The translations under genes were made by a program, and so were the position numbers. The notes under the pieces were generated by a model, which was given only the letters and a program-made list of their open reading frames with translations, was not told the origin of the DNA and ran no database searches. From a virus, in the IMG/VR virus record IMGVR_UViG_3300010158_000067, positions 1 to 63,990 of that record: a stretch of 63,990 bases of DNA; one strand, 5' to 3'. Of this stretch, positions 9,296 to 20,116 are shown one piece after another. Position 1 is the first letter of the stretch. Each line of letters opens with the position of its first letter.

Positions 9296-10444
9296 ATGGG
9301 ACATCTTATAGAAGAATACGCAAAGTCGCTAGGAGTTAAAATTGGAAAACCAACTTTAGTTGATCATTATTATCCAACTCTACATGATAAATATATAACA
9401 ATTCATACTGACGATAAAATTGATTCAAAAAATTATGAATACTTTTCTCAAGTAATAAATCTTTTGAAACCACTTCTATCACAAAATGGATATAAAATTT
9501 ATCAAATTGGTGGACCTCAAGATCCTAAATTAAATAATGTAGATGCTTCTTTTTTAAATTTAAACTATAAGCAATCATCTTATTTAATTAAGAATTCAAA
9601 ACTACATATCGGTATAGACAGTTTACCAATTCATATTGCCAGTACTTTTGATATCCCAATTGTTGCTTTATATTCTCATATTTATCCATCTAATGCATAT
9701 CCATATTGGAGCGCAAAGGAAAATGTATGTATTCTTGAGGCAGATAGAAAAGGAAACAAGCCATCTTTTGGATATCAAGAATCTCCAAAAACGATTAGAA
9801 CCATCAAGCCAGAAGATATTGCGACTTCTGTTTTAAATTTATTAAATATTAATAATGTCATTAATTTCAAGACTTTAGAAATAGGTAGCCATTATCACAT
9901 TCCAGTTGTGGAAGTGGTGCCTAATTTTAGAGCAAATCTTCAAGATCAAAAAGATAAAACTATTTATATAAGAGCTGATTTACACTTTGATGATCAAAAT
10001 ATTGCATTTTGGTGCTCAAATTATAAAGTAAAAATTATTTCAGATAGAATGCTTCCATTGGATCTATTGAATCATTTTTCCTCTAAGATAGATCATGTAT
10101 TTTTTAAATTAAAAAATATGGATATTCCACCTCAATATTTTGAGGAAGTTAAAAAAGCAAAAATTAATTTTACAATTTGTACTACCGATAAACAAAATCT
10201 GGGCATTATTAGAAATAACTTTTTCGATTTCAAAGTGGAGTATGACAATGTAAATGAAAGAGTTGAAGAATTTTCTAAAAAAGAATGTAAATTTTTAACA
10301 AATAAAGTTTTAATTTCAAATGGAAATATTTATGCAAGTGAAGCACATCTAAAGATTGATAAAAAACTTGACAGTATAAATGAAACAATATACAGTGATA
10401 ATGACTTCTGGAAAGACGTAGAACATTATTACCTTTATGAATAA
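9296..10444 (+). CDS. C-terminal half of a GT9-like glycosyltransferase, with extra C-terminal domain
   Basis: 382 aa. It begins MGHLIEEYAKSLGV, the helix expected directly after the last strand in the preceding gene. It continues with the GT9 C-terminal Rossmann half: YKIYQIGGPQD, then the LHIGIDSLPIHIASTFDIPIVALYS block that binds the nucleotide-sugar. Residues from about 205 on are a separate domain of unknown function. The junction is TAATATG, so the two halves are either coupled subunits or a gene broken by a one-base change. It overlaps the next gene by eight bases. Confidence 0.7.
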   Translation: MGHLIEEYAKSLGVKIGKPTLVDHYYPTLHDKYITIHTDDKIDSKNYEYFSQVINLLKPLLSQNGYKIYQIGGPQDPKLNNVDASFLNLNYKQSSYLIKNSKLHIGIDSLPIHIASTFDIPIVALYSHIYPSNAYPYWSAKENVCILEADRKGNKPSFGYQESPKTIRTIKPEDIATSVLNLLNINNVINFKTLEIGSHYHIPVVEVVPNFRANLQDQKDKTIYIRADLHFDDQNIAFWCSNYKVKIISDRMLPLDLLNHFSSKIDHVFFKLKNMDIPPQYFEEVKKAKINFTICTTDKQNLGIIRNNFFDFKVEYDNVNERVEEFSKKECKFLTNKVLISNGNIYASEAHLKIDKKLDSINETIYSDNDFWKDVEHYYLYE

Positions 10445-11147
10445 AACTAATTTTAAATACAATGAAGATGGAACAGTTAATTGGAGAGCAATGGTTAAAC
10501 CAGAATATCTTTATGCTAATAAAGACTGGTTTGAATTGCGTGGAAAGCCTATTCCCGATTCAGTAGAAGGATTGGCAGACAATCAGCTTTTAATTAAACT
10601 TGGAGGTCTTAAAGAGCTTGCAAAGCTTAGGGGATATAATCAAATATCTTATGATGTTGTTAAGTGTGAAAGAGACTATGTTGTTGTTAAGTGTAGGATT
10701 CATTGGAAGCCTTTTTGTGAATCTGCGGAAAAAGGCATGACTGAAGATTATTGCACTTTTGAAGATATGGCAAATGCCACTCTTGAAAATACAAATGACT
10801 TTTGCGCAAAATTCCTAGAAACAATTGCTACAAATCGCGCATTTGTTCGTTGCGTTCGCAACTACCTCGGAATTAATATTGTTGGCGATGATGAAATTGA
10901 CAAATCAAAAAATAAAGTAGCGGTATACGAAAACTCAGAAGCCAATATAGTCAATATTACTCCACAGGGTCTCTTAAAAAAGCAGGCTAAAGACAAGCTT
11001 GGATGTGAATCATTTGATGATTTTAAGACTTATCTACGTAAGCTGTGGCAAGAAGAAACATATAAAAATGAAGAAGCTAAGGCTTGGAATGATTTCACCA
11101 CAATTCCAGCGAAAGAATGCAGAAAATTATTATCATTTATTAAATAA
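10437..11147 (+). CDS. Putative single-strand annealing protein (Rad52/ERF-like)
   Basis: 236 aa. The central KFLETIATNRAFVRCVRNYLGI segment matches the TkArnRAirnalG-type signature of Rad52/Mgm101/ERF-like annealing proteins. Upstream are alternating strands (VVVKCRIHWKPF) as in that fold, and a basic C-terminal helix bundle follows. In phages such proteins pair complementary strands during recombination-dependent replication. The match is short and made by eye, so a different DNA-metabolism role is possible. Confidence 0.45.
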   Translation: MNKTNFKYNEDGTVNWRAMVKPEYLYANKDWFELRGKPIPDSVEGLADNQLLIKLGGLKELAKLRGYNQISYDVVKCERDYVVVKCRIHWKPFCESAEKGMTEDYCTFEDMANATLENTNDFCAKFLETIATNRAFVRCVRNYLGINIVGDDEIDKSKNKVAVYENSEANIVNITPQGLLKKQAKDKLGCESFDDFKTYLRKLWQEETYKNEEAKAWNDFTTIPAKECRKLLSFIK

Positions 11148-11618
11148 ATGCAAACATCTTTTATTAAAAAAATTGTTACTGTTAATGAGTGGGTGACAGT
11201 AATGAATGACATTGATATCCTCTTTAAAGAGGATAATCAAAAATATGGACATGCTTGTGGTTTAACTCATGATAAGGAATTAATTACAAAATGCATTTCC
11301 CATGAATCATTATTACTTTGGAATATGCATGTTTGGGCTCATTTTAATGGTGAAAAATGGGATGGAATTTTTATAGGATCAATTAGAAAATCTGAAAAAT
11401 TTAACAAAAAACTAATGGATGAATATCTTTGGCTTTCAAAGAATTCAGCAAAGGGCATGAGATTATTTAATATTGCAAAAAAATATGCAAAAGATCAAGG
11501 ATGCGAATTCATTTACATGAATGTAGTAGAAAATCATCCAAAATCAGATCATTTAAAAAATCTTTATAAAAAGTTGGGTTTTCAAAAAGATACCGAAAGT
11601 TACATAAAACAAATTTAA
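11148..11618 (+). CDS. GNAT-family acetyltransferase-like protein
   Basis: 156 aa, beginning the base after the previous stop. The C-terminal half has the GNAT pattern: a strand (WDGIFIGSIRKS), the acetyl-CoA helix region with LFNIAKKYAKDQGCEFIYMNV, and a closing ENHPKSDHLKNLYKKLGFQ, the usual N-x-A-x-x-L-Y-x-k-x-G-F block. The N-terminus is less typical. The substrate is unknown; it may be a protein or an amino sugar, given the glycan genes upstream. Its 3' end meets the convergent J-like gene, overlapping by four bases. Confidence 0.65.
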   Translation: MQTSFIKKIVTVNEWVTVMNDIDILFKEDNQKYGHACGLTHDKELITKCISHESLLLWNMHVWAHFNGEKWDGIFIGSIRKSEKFNKKLMDEYLWLSKNSAKGMRLFNIAKKYAKDQGCEFIYMNVVENHPKSDHLKNLYKKLGFQKDTESYIKQI

Positions 11619-14600
11619 TAATTTAATATATTAATTGATCTTTTTGTTATAGCTGAAAATTGATAGGATGAAGTTGTTCCAGCTGCAGCATTAGATTGAA
11701 TAGATATTGTATAAGTTCCTATTTCTGAATTTTCTGGTAAATACCAGATTTTCAGAAAGGAACTTATATTTTTGTTGTAATCAGTCGAATGATAAGCTTT
11801 TGTTATAAAATTATTAGTTTGCTTTGATGGAGTTTGAATATATATATCATAAGAATCAGCATTCACCACTGAATTCCATTTTATTTCTATTCCACGCAAA
11901 TTTGAAATATATCTCAAAGAAGATATAACTGGAGCGGCTAGTCTATCTTTTTCTAAAACTTGAGATGCTTGCGATTGAGCGGTTAAAAAATTAAATGTAT
12001 TTTGTAGATTATCTACTTCTGCATTATCCTCAATTTCTTTAAATTTGTCTAAATTATATTCAGAAGCAAGAACATTATATTCATTTATATAATTTTCTGA
12101 AATAGACATTATTTTATAAATTTTATCTTTTTTATTTAATAAGTTTAAAGAATAACTTGATCCAACTAATAATTTTGTTAAATCTATAGAAGTAGAAGAT
12201 TTATATCCATCAAATTGATTGCTACTATTTGGAGATTTTCCAGATTTTGATAGAATCAATTCTGTATATTCATTGTATACTTCATCATTATATTTATAAC
12301 TTCCAGTTGCGCCACTTAAAATATAAAATGTATCAATTGAAGGTCTATCGTTTTCAATAACATTATTATAAGTAATAACTGGATTTTTATAACTAGATAT
12401 TGAAAATTTTGATACACTATTTTTAATCACAACTCCAGTATGACAAGCATCATCCGATAAATTATTCCACAAACACACATTGCGAGGATCAAAATCAATA
12501 CTATTATAATAATTAGTATTAAATTCATCAACTCCACTATATCTCAAATATCTTCCAGTATCAAAATACTCAAAGAAATAATTTTTATAAGGTAATTGAT
12601 ATTTTAAACCTTCATTCTCTAAAACATCAAAAATTAATTTATCTTGATTTCCGATTAATCCAGTGGTGAATTGCCAATATCCATATTTAGAAGACTCATT
12701 ATTAATATTTGAGTTCTCAATATATGTTAAAAATCCAGTTTCTTTTTTTATTTCATATATAACTGATGCAGGATTTAAAGTTTCTATTTTATATCTAATA
12801 TCGGAAACTCCACTGAATGACTTGACTGGACTATAACTATCAAATGCATTCATTTTAAATTCAACATATGAATTCTCAATAGATCTACAATAAGCGCCAT
12901 CATAAGTAATATTATTTTCACTTACTATTCGTCCACTTTGTTTTATTTTAGTTGAACCTAAAATTGGAGATGATGTGCAAAAAATTAAATTTTCTGGTAT
13001 GAATTGAGAATTTGCATAATAATCATCATATTTTGGTTTTGCGACTGGAACATATAAAGAAATTTCCGAATCCATATAAATCAATGGATCTAATATTTTA
13101 TCAATCGTAACTGAAAAACAATACTGATTATTATTTACTATCTTTTTAACCTGTCCAAAATTCTTAATTGAATTCATTAATTCGTCATTAACCCTGATTA
13201 AATCTCCAGGTTTGTATAGCAACGCTCTATTATCTGTTACAAATGTTATATTTGTATTTTCTTTAGAAGTCTGATATAGGAAGTATTTTCCGAATCTTCT
13301 TGCTTGAGCCTTAGATGTAACACCAAATGCATTTATATTTTTCTTTAAAATTCCCCTCTGTCTTATGCCATCTGAATCTTCCACGTATTCAATTTTTGGT
13401 TTGTAATTATCTCTAGCATCAATATACGCGATATCAACAGCAGTAAATTCATCGTCCTTTTTATGATTCGTATAATTAAATAAACCATCTTTAACATCAG
13501 AGTTATTGAATTCACCTATAATTGGTTTAATCCTATCATCATCAAAAGTTATCAGTGAGTTCATATAATAAACATGACCCCTGAATACCGAAGCGACTTG
13601 ATTAAGCATGTCAAAAATATTAAATTTATCTGAAATTAAAGCATTGAATGAATGTCTTGGTTCAACCCCACCAAATCCATCAGAAACTCCATAATAGTAA
13701 CCACTATCATCAACACAATCACACCAACGAGATATTTTATATAACTCCCAAATGTCAATTTGTTCAGATTCGATATAGTTACCCAATCCGTATCTTTTAT
13801 TTATTAAAAGATCCATTAACACCCAAGCTGGATTATTGGACCAAGATAGTTTAAATGTACCGTCCCAATCTCCATCATAAATTTTATATTTACCTTTTCC
13901 CTCTAAATATCTAACATCTTCTTCATTTTCATTATTTGGAAAATAATTACTAGGAACTAAAACTTTTTTTAATTTACAATGAAAAGTTCTATTAGGAATT
14001 TGAGAAAATGCTCTTGAATCAATTTTAGTTCCAACTATTGAGGAAAATGGATATGAAAATTTCTGAGGAATTATTTCAGTAACTTTATTTAATAATATTT
14101 TTTTACTTATGAGGGGTGAGAGTGTCTCATGAGATCTTCTTGTTATTTTAACATATCTACGCATTGGATTTCCATATTGATCATTTTTTGGAGCTGGTAT
14201 TTGAATTGTAACACCAGCATCATTTGCATATGTATTTTGTGTACTATATGTCGTATTTGAAATTCCAAGATTTTCAAAAAAAGAAATTACTTCATTTTTG
14301 TTATTAAATTTAAAATTTGGTTGAATTTCATATGAAGAAAATCTCATATCCACTGGTAAAAAATTATTTTCAATAAAACCTTTTTCTACAGATTTTAATA
14401 TATCACCTTCATTTGGACAATCCACAGTTAAACTTTGTAGCGTAACACTTTTATTTAATTTATAATTAAATGTACTTACTGAACCATTTTTATATGCAAG
14501 AGTATAATAAGTCCAATATGATGTACCGAAAGTGCCATACTTGGAATAGCTAGAAGCTATTTGTAAATCAGAATAAGTATAACTAGTATTCCATTGTCCA

Positions 14601-17600
14601 CCCGATTCATATCCAGATGTTATTTTATATGGAAAAGTGAAAGTAATTGTGTCATATGTCATATGTACACCTCTTAATGCCCAATTGTATGACCACATTT
14701 GAGTTTCAGTTCCAGGATAATTTATTGGTAATTTATCTGAATAATATTGAATATTTTGGTAAAAAGTTGGACCATTTCGAGTGCTATTATTTACCGATAT
14801 TAGGGTGCTTAATGGTAAGTTTTTATTTAATTTAGTTTCATCTAGAAAATCATTTAATAAAAAAGAACTAATATCTTCATCTTGTAATTCTAAATAGCCA
14901 TTTTGAATTGTTGGCTTTTTAAAAATTATTGTTAATTTTTTAGTATCTATATTATATATAGTATAAAAATTTCCATTTATGCTAATGGGATCTTTAATGG
15001 TTGTAGAGCTTATATAATTTCTTTTGTCAATAGCTTTTAATTTTATTAAATCTGATTTTCTAATTTCAAAAGAATCTGTCGAATATGTTTTTTGATACAC
15101 ATATGCACCGTCATCTATTATGGGAAGATATTGTAATGTTTGCATATCCGCTTCTTGATCATAAGCCATACGCCACTCTCTAACTATCATATCTCCCAAA
15201 TAAGTTTCACGATCAATTTTTGTGTTAAGAACTAATTGAGAATCATATAAAGCTTGCTCAATATTTTCTGCTGTTAATATTAAATTTTCATTGTTAATAA
15301 TTTTAAGAGTCATTAATAATGAATTAATATATTCAACATTATTTTTCAATTGAGTCGTGTATGATTTATCAATAGATTCATTTAAAATTGTCCTTTTCTC
15401 AACCCAATCCGAAAGATCATATCCTATTAAAAAATTAAATATAGAGTCAAATATATCCGAATCATCTTTTATAATATCATTTTTTGAAAATCTAGCTATA
15501 AAACCACCAAATGATAAAAATAAATCAGAGGGAAATTTTTTCTTTAAAGCCATTATTAATATATAAGAACTACCAAGTAAAGAATTTGCATATTCATAAA
15601 TAATTAAATTTATATCTTGGCTTTCTGAAAAAATATTTTTAGCATCTCCATCGCTGCTATAGTTAATATATGAAACTCCGTCAATTTGATTTGATTTCCA
15701 TGCGGGATCTATACTTACTGTTTCATAAGAAGTATAATTATAATTATATATTTTTAATTGTAGGCATTGAAGTGCCTCAGTATAAATATATTTATATGTA
15801 TCAAAATAATATGCATTTTCAGAAGAAACGCTTTCAGAACAAGCATAAGAATCAACCACATATAAATTATCTGAAATTAATTTTTGAGAAGAAATTCCAT
15901 TTGGCGATCTTAAAAATGAAATTGATTTAGCTAAATCTAAAATTTTAAAATCTTGATTAAAGAAATCCGAAACTTGCTGAGTTGTTAATGAATTATTTAT
16001 TAATTGAGTGCGAATATCACAATAATTTTGTTGAATGGTTTTTGGATTATATATTGTTGAAGTAATTCCATTAATGTTACAATAAAATTTTTCAATAAAT
16101 TGCTGTTGAGAACCTATATTAGAATTACATCCCGTTATATAAGAAATTAAATATTCATTATTACATGTTATTGCGCATAAATTCATATCTCCAAGATACA
16201 TCTCTTTTTTATTTGATAAATAATATCCAGTAACTGAAGATGTTGGACCGCAACAGATCATCTCAAATAAATAAAGAGGCTGGTTTTCGTTGTAAATATT
16301 TCTATTTCTTGAGATGTATCCACCTCTATCCAAACTCATTTTGCAAGAATTTACAAATTCATAAGATTTTCTACCCAAATCTATTATGGCACTATCAGTT
16401 GCCATTCCAAAAATATTATATCTATAAGAGAAAAATTCACAATTTCCACGATATAATTCTCTTTCTTTGTGTTCATATCCCGTTTCAACATCGACAACTA
16501 TAATTGCTGGTAATTTTGTGCCCGCAGTTATATTCTGTTTAGCTGATGAAGCATTTGGTATAGCCTCTCCATCCACTTGATCTCCACTGTTGTTAGTATC
16601 TTTATTTACGTATGTAGTTTTTGAATTATCTGGAATTAAAGTAGAATTCTGTGAGACATTTGAGTACAAAGCATAATAAAAAATAATATCATATTTTTTG
16701 TCTTCAGTATTTATGGATGTATATTGATTTCGATATAAAAATATAGTATTTGAATTATATGCAGTTTTGTCTACATTAAATTTGTCCGCACTTGGAACAT
16801 TATTAATATTATATTTTTTAATATTATAGACAGAAGAGCTACCTATTAACTTTCCATTTTCAAATTTTATCAATATATTTTCTAAAGCTTTTGTTGTTGA
16901 ATAGTCTGAGATATAAGCTGTGGAAGAATCAATATTTTTAAAATTAGAAGATTGATTAGTTGTCAATAAAAATTCTTCAAGAAGTTGATCTAGTATATTT
17001 AATTTTAAATAAATCAAGGAAGAATTTGTAAAAAATGAAAGTTGGCTTCTTAAATAAGATCCATTAATACCAATCAAATACAAATTACCAATTATATTTT
17101 CATCATATGATGATGTTGTATTTCCATATTTTAATTTATTTAAGTTTAAATACGGATTAATAATATATTTAAAAATATTAGGATAATTAACTTCAGAAAT
17201 TAATGACGAAGCTTTCCAAGAAGATGATTGACTTTTATCTATAATAGAATTCCAATCAATATAATGATTAATAATGTGAGCTACTGTAGCTTTTTCAGCC
17301 AATTCTTTTGCGGAAGCTGTTCTGAATTTTACCGTTGCAATATAAAAATTATAATTATCAGCTTTTGTTGAATTTGTTAAATATGTTGATACGGCAGAAG
17401 ATGTGGCTGGAATGGTATATTGAACAATTAAAGTAGAAGTTATTTTTTCATTAGCCGCTAATCCAAAGCAATATAAAGGACTCTGATCTTCATTTAATAA
17501 TTTTAATTTTTTTTCTAATGAAGAAGTGGAATAACCTTTTATGTTAAAAGATTCATTCACAATGTATGAGTCATTTGGTATTTGATAATTTATTAAATTA

Positions 17601-19432
17601 TTATTTATATCAGCATTCCAAATCGCAGCATTTCTCGAATTAACTCCAATTAAAGATTCAATTTGTGATACATTTGAACCTAAGCCATCTGATGAAATAG
17701 TATTATAATATAATGTTTGAGGATTATTTTTATCAGTAACTCTTTTTAAATTACATATGAGTAAATCTTCATTTAAAATTTCAACAGTTCGAACTCCATC
17801 TAAAATGTATCCATTGTTGTAATCCGATCCATATACTAGAAAATAAATATTTCCCTCTATGTAACCCAATATATTATTAAATCCAATAACATCACCATAG
17901 CTATTTACGCCTTGAGGAGCCAATGTTGTTTGATTTAGTTTACTCTGCAAACCTAAGGTTTTTGAATTATTTGAAACCAAATCAACATGATTTGTGTCAT
18001 ATAACTGTTGGACATTTAAACTTACAAAAATCTCCTCAACATTTTCATTTTCAATATAGTGCGTAATAGATGCAGCCTCTTGTGAAACTCTGGATGAAGA
18101 AGTTTTATCAAATTGAGTATAATTTAATTTTGCATTACATATTAAATATGGAGCACCTTTGCAGTCATATTCAATCGGCCAAGATTGAACGAATCTAATA
18201 TCATCGCTAGTTTCATCTTCAATTAATGTTGTTACTACTGGAGGTGTATAAGAATTCGTAATTCCAAAACTTTTAATTCTTTGTATTCCTCCGTTAGCTA
18301 ATGAAGAAGTTGGATTGAAACAATTACATATTTTATAAGGACCAATTAATTCTTTTCCATATTCTGTATCTATTTCTACATTCGAAAAATATTTTAAAGG
18401 AGCTTGTATCTCAGATCCATTTTTAAATTCAGATTGAACTAAATTATAATTAAAAAGCGAGGAGTCATTTTGAAAAACATAAATATTATTAAAATATCTA
18501 TCCAAAACATCATCAATATTTTTTATTCCCGTTTCATCATTGTATATAGACCAGATATAAATATCTAAATCATAAACTTCGTATTTATAAAATTCATTAA
18601 AAGAAATTAAATTTTTCTTAAATGTTTTTTTACCAGCTGTTGTAGATGAGTTATTACCTATAAAGCTTCTTGGTAATTCAAAATAATTAAAAGAATTTAA
18701 TGTTTCACCGCCAATAGAAAAATAAATATAATTAGATAAATCCGTCATTCCTATTTTAAGTGGCGACGGAGAATCTGGACCACCCTCATTAATATCAAAT
18801 TTGTCTTTAGAAAGATTTATATTAAACTTTGAAATATTAATTTTTGTTAAAAATGGTCTTTCATTAATGATTGGAGATAAATCAAAAGCTTTTGAAATAA
18901 GAGGAATCGAATCAAATGAACCATTTAAAGATTTAACGAATTGAAATATGGAATCATCTGGATGATATGATGTTATAGATATTGAACTATTAAAATTAAT
19001 ATCATCAATTTCGGACGCCTTTACTATTGAACTTCTTGGAGAAGATGGCGTTAATTTAATGTCTTGAACATTATTTGTATATTTCCAATGTTTTTTTAAC
19101 GCTTCCTTTAGAAAAGAAATGGAAATGGATTGTCTTTTTTCGGAAGAAGTTTCCTTAATTGGCGTATCATTTAAAAAAATACCTTCAAAAATATTTTCAT
19201 CATATACTTTTTTGCCATTTTTATTTATTAGACCTTCAATTGGCCCATCTGATATCAAATCAATAATTTCAGCATAGGAAAAAGAATTTATTGTATTTAA
19301 ATTACTAAATTGAGGGGGCGCAAGAACAGCTGGATATTGACTTACATCGGGTGGTGGAGCAGATTGACCACCTTTACTTCCACCTCCAGCGCCGCAAATT
19401 GTCAATTTTTTCTTTAAAAATAAATTATTCAT
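11615..19432 (-). CDS. Tail tip protein J-like (central tail fibre), 2605 aa
   Basis: Residues about 15-65 (GGGSKGGQSAPPP, then SYAEIIDLISDGPIEGL) match the N-terminus of lambda gpJ. The central J signature (NPAWVLMDLLINKRYGLGN, about residue 1865, followed by FRGHVYYMNSLITFDDD and a GDLIRVND strand) is also clear. The C-terminal region ends in a fibronectin-like domain (LRGIEIKWNSVVNADSYDIYIQTP). Between the N-terminal block and the signature are roughly 1,700 residues of Tyr/Asn/Ser-rich sequence absent from lambda gpJ (1132 aa). It caps the tail and binds the receptor in lambda. It follows the gpI-like genes by one base, in the lambda order L-K-I-J. Confidence 0.9.
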   Translation of the reverse strand: MNNLFLKKKLTICGAGGGSKGGQSAPPPDVSQYPAVLAPPQFSNLNTINSFSYAEIIDLISDGPIEGLINKNGKKVYDENIFEGIFLNDTPIKETSSEKRQSISISFLKEALKKHWKYTNNVQDIKLTPSSPRSSIVKASEIDDINFNSSISITSYHPDDSIFQFVKSLNGSFDSIPLISKAFDLSPIINERPFLTKINISKFNINLSKDKFDINEGGPDSPSPLKIGMTDLSNYIYFSIGGETLNSFNYFELPRSFIGNNSSTTAGKKTFKKNLISFNEFYKYEVYDLDIYIWSIYNDETGIKNIDDVLDRYFNNIYVFQNDSSLFNYNLVQSEFKNGSEIQAPLKYFSNVEIDTEYGKELIGPYKICNCFNPTSSLANGGIQRIKSFGITNSYTPPVVTTLIEDETSDDIRFVQSWPIEYDCKGAPYLICNAKLNYTQFDKTSSSRVSQEAASITHYIENENVEEIFVSLNVQQLYDTNHVDLVSNNSKTLGLQSKLNQTTLAPQGVNSYGDVIGFNNILGYIEGNIYFLVYGSDYNNGYILDGVRTVEILNEDLLICNLKRVTDKNNPQTLYYNTISSDGLGSNVSQIESLIGVNSRNAAIWNADINNNLINYQIPNDSYIVNESFNIKGYSTSSLEKKLKLLNEDQSPLYCFGLAANEKITSTLIVQYTIPATSSAVSTYLTNSTKADNYNFYIATVKFRTASAKELAEKATVAHIINHYIDWNSIIDKSQSSSWKASSLISEVNYPNIFKYIINPYLNLNKLKYGNTTSSYDENIIGNLYLIGINGSYLRSQLSFFTNSSLIYLKLNILDQLLEEFLLTTNQSSNFKNIDSSTAYISDYSTTKALENILIKFENGKLIGSSSVYNIKKYNINNVPSADKFNVDKTAYNSNTIFLYRNQYTSINTEDKKYDIIFYYALYSNVSQNSTLIPDNSKTTYVNKDTNNSGDQVDGEAIPNASSAKQNITAGTKLPAIIVVDVETGYEHKERELYRGNCEFFSYRYNIFGMATDSAIIDLGRKSYEFVNSCKMSLDRGGYISRNRNIYNENQPLYLFEMICCGPTSSVTGYYLSNKKEMYLGDMNLCAITCNNEYLISYITGCNSNIGSQQQFIEKFYCNINGITSTIYNPKTIQQNYCDIRTQLINNSLTTQQVSDFFNQDFKILDLAKSISFLRSPNGISSQKLISDNLYVVDSYACSESVSSENAYYFDTYKYIYTEALQCLQLKIYNYNYTSYETVSIDPAWKSNQIDGVSYINYSSDGDAKNIFSESQDINLIIYEYANSLLGSSYILIMALKKKFPSDLFLSFGGFIARFSKNDIIKDDSDIFDSIFNFLIGYDLSDWVEKRTILNESIDKSYTTQLKNNVEYINSLLMTLKIINNENLILTAENIEQALYDSQLVLNTKIDRETYLGDMIVREWRMAYDQEADMQTLQYLPIIDDGAYVYQKTYSTDSFEIRKSDLIKLKAIDKRNYISSTTIKDPISINGNFYTIYNIDTKKLTIIFKKPTIQNGYLELQDEDISSFLLNDFLDETKLNKNLPLSTLISVNNSTRNGPTFYQNIQYYSDKLPINYPGTETQMWSYNWALRGVHMTYDTITFTFPYKITSGYESGGQWNTSYTYSDLQIASSYSKYGTFGTSYWTYYTLAYKNGSVSTFNYKLNKSVTLQSLTVDCPNEGDILKSVEKGFIENNFLPVDMRFSSYEIQPNFKFNNKNEVISFFENLGISNTTYSTQNTYANDAGVTIQIPAPKNDQYGNPMRRYVKITRRSHETLSPLISKKILLNKVTEIIPQKFSYPFSSIVGTKIDSRAFSQIPNRTFHCKLKKVLVPSNYFPNNENEEDVRYLEGKGKYKIYDGDWDGTFKLSWSNNPAWVLMDLLINKRYGLGNYIESEQIDIWELYKISRWCDCVDDSGYYYGVSDGFGGVEPRHSFNALISDKFNIFDMLNQVASVFRGHVYYMNSLITFDDDRIKPIIGEFNNSDVKDGLFNYTNHKKDDEFTAVDIAYIDARDNYKPKIEYVEDSDGIRQRGILKKNINAFGVTSKAQARRFGKYFLYQTSKENTNITFVTDNRALLYKPGDLIRVNDELMNSIKNFGQVKKIVNNNQYCFSVTIDKILDPLIYMDSEISLYVPVAKPKYDDYYANSQFIPENLIFCTSSPILGSTKIKQSGRIVSENNITYDGAYCRSIENSYVEFKMNAFDSYSPVKSFSGVSDIRYKIETLNPASVIYEIKKETGFLTYIENSNINNESSKYGYWQFTTGLIGNQDKLIFDVLENEGLKYQLPYKNYFFEYFDTGRYLRYSGVDEFNTNYYNSIDFDPRNVCLWNNLSDDACHTGVVIKNSVSKFSISSYKNPVITYNNVIENDRPSIDTFYILSGATGSYKYNDEVYNEYTELILSKSGKSPNSSNQFDGYKSSTSIDLTKLLVGSSYSLNLLNKKDKIYKIMSISENYINEYNVLASEYNLDKFKEIEDNAEVDNLQNTFNFLTAQSQASQVLEKDRLAAPVISSLRYISNLRGIEIKWNSVVNADSYDIYIQTPSKQTNNFITKAYHSTDYNKNISSFLKIWYLPENSEIGTYTISIQSNAAAGTTSSYQFSAITKRSINILNY

Positions 19433-19433
19433 A

Positions 19434-20099
19434 TTAGTCAGTCAAAAAATCTAAAAATACAGATGAATTTTGCGAATTTCTAAATTCATTATATGCAGTT
19501 ATATTAGTGGAATAATTTTTCACAGAAGCTGATAAAATTTGAGATGAAACCTTCATTTTTCCATATCCAATTGGTATTGGAGAACCTTGCTGTGTAGCAT
19601 TTACATTATTAGAAAAAATATAAGATCTACCTTTAGCCTCAACCATTGCAGTGGCTCCTCCTACAGATATTGCACCTTGTTGAGGTGGAGAAGCTTGTTT
19701 ATTAATTGCGTTCATTAAAAATGAAACGCCTAAAGATACAGCGGTAGAAATTATAGTATTTGCTAAAAAAGCAACAATTTGACCTGCAACTGTCAATCCA
19801 GCTGTAGTAGCTAATCCCAATCCAACTGCTATAGCGACACCCGAACCAATTATCATAGGAATAATATAGATATTTTTTATATTTTTTCTCTGCATTAATT
19901 TATTGGAGTCGTCAATTTGCTCAGAGTCGCAAATCATACAGTAATTTATATTTTTTTTATTTAATTTAAAGAGTTCATTGATAAAGCCAGAGCGATTTGC
20001 ATCAATAGCATTTAATGCAGACATGCCATTTGAAACATTAATTTTAAATAAAGATCCAAATTTTTTTCCAAGAATTCCTTTTATATGTATTGAGGTCAT
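19434..20099 (-). CDS. Tail tip assembly protein I-like, copy 2
   Basis: 221 aa. The N-terminal ~75 residues (IHIKGILGKKFGSLFKINV, ALNAIDANRSGFINEL) fit the ubiquitin-like fold of lambda gpI. A hydrophobic Gly/Ala segment at about 90-140 follows, then a C-terminal block (GRSYIFSNNVNATQQGSPIPIGYGKM and SVKNYSTN) that recurs in the upstream paralogue. It lies one base before the J-like gene. In lambda, gpI acts with gpK and gpJ during initiator assembly. Confidence 0.8.
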   Translation of the reverse strand: MTSIHIKGILGKKFGSLFKINVSNGMSALNAIDANRSGFINELFKLNKKNINYCMICDSEQIDDSNKLMQRKNIKNIYIIPMIIGSGVAIAVGLGLATTAGLTVAGQIVAFLANTIISTAVSLGVSFLMNAINKQASPPQQGAISVGGATAMVEAKGRSYIFSNNVNATQQGSPIPIGYGKMKVSSQILSASVKNYSTNITAYNEFRNSQNSSVFLDFLTD

Positions 20100-20116
20100 A
20101 CTTAATTTTAAATTAG

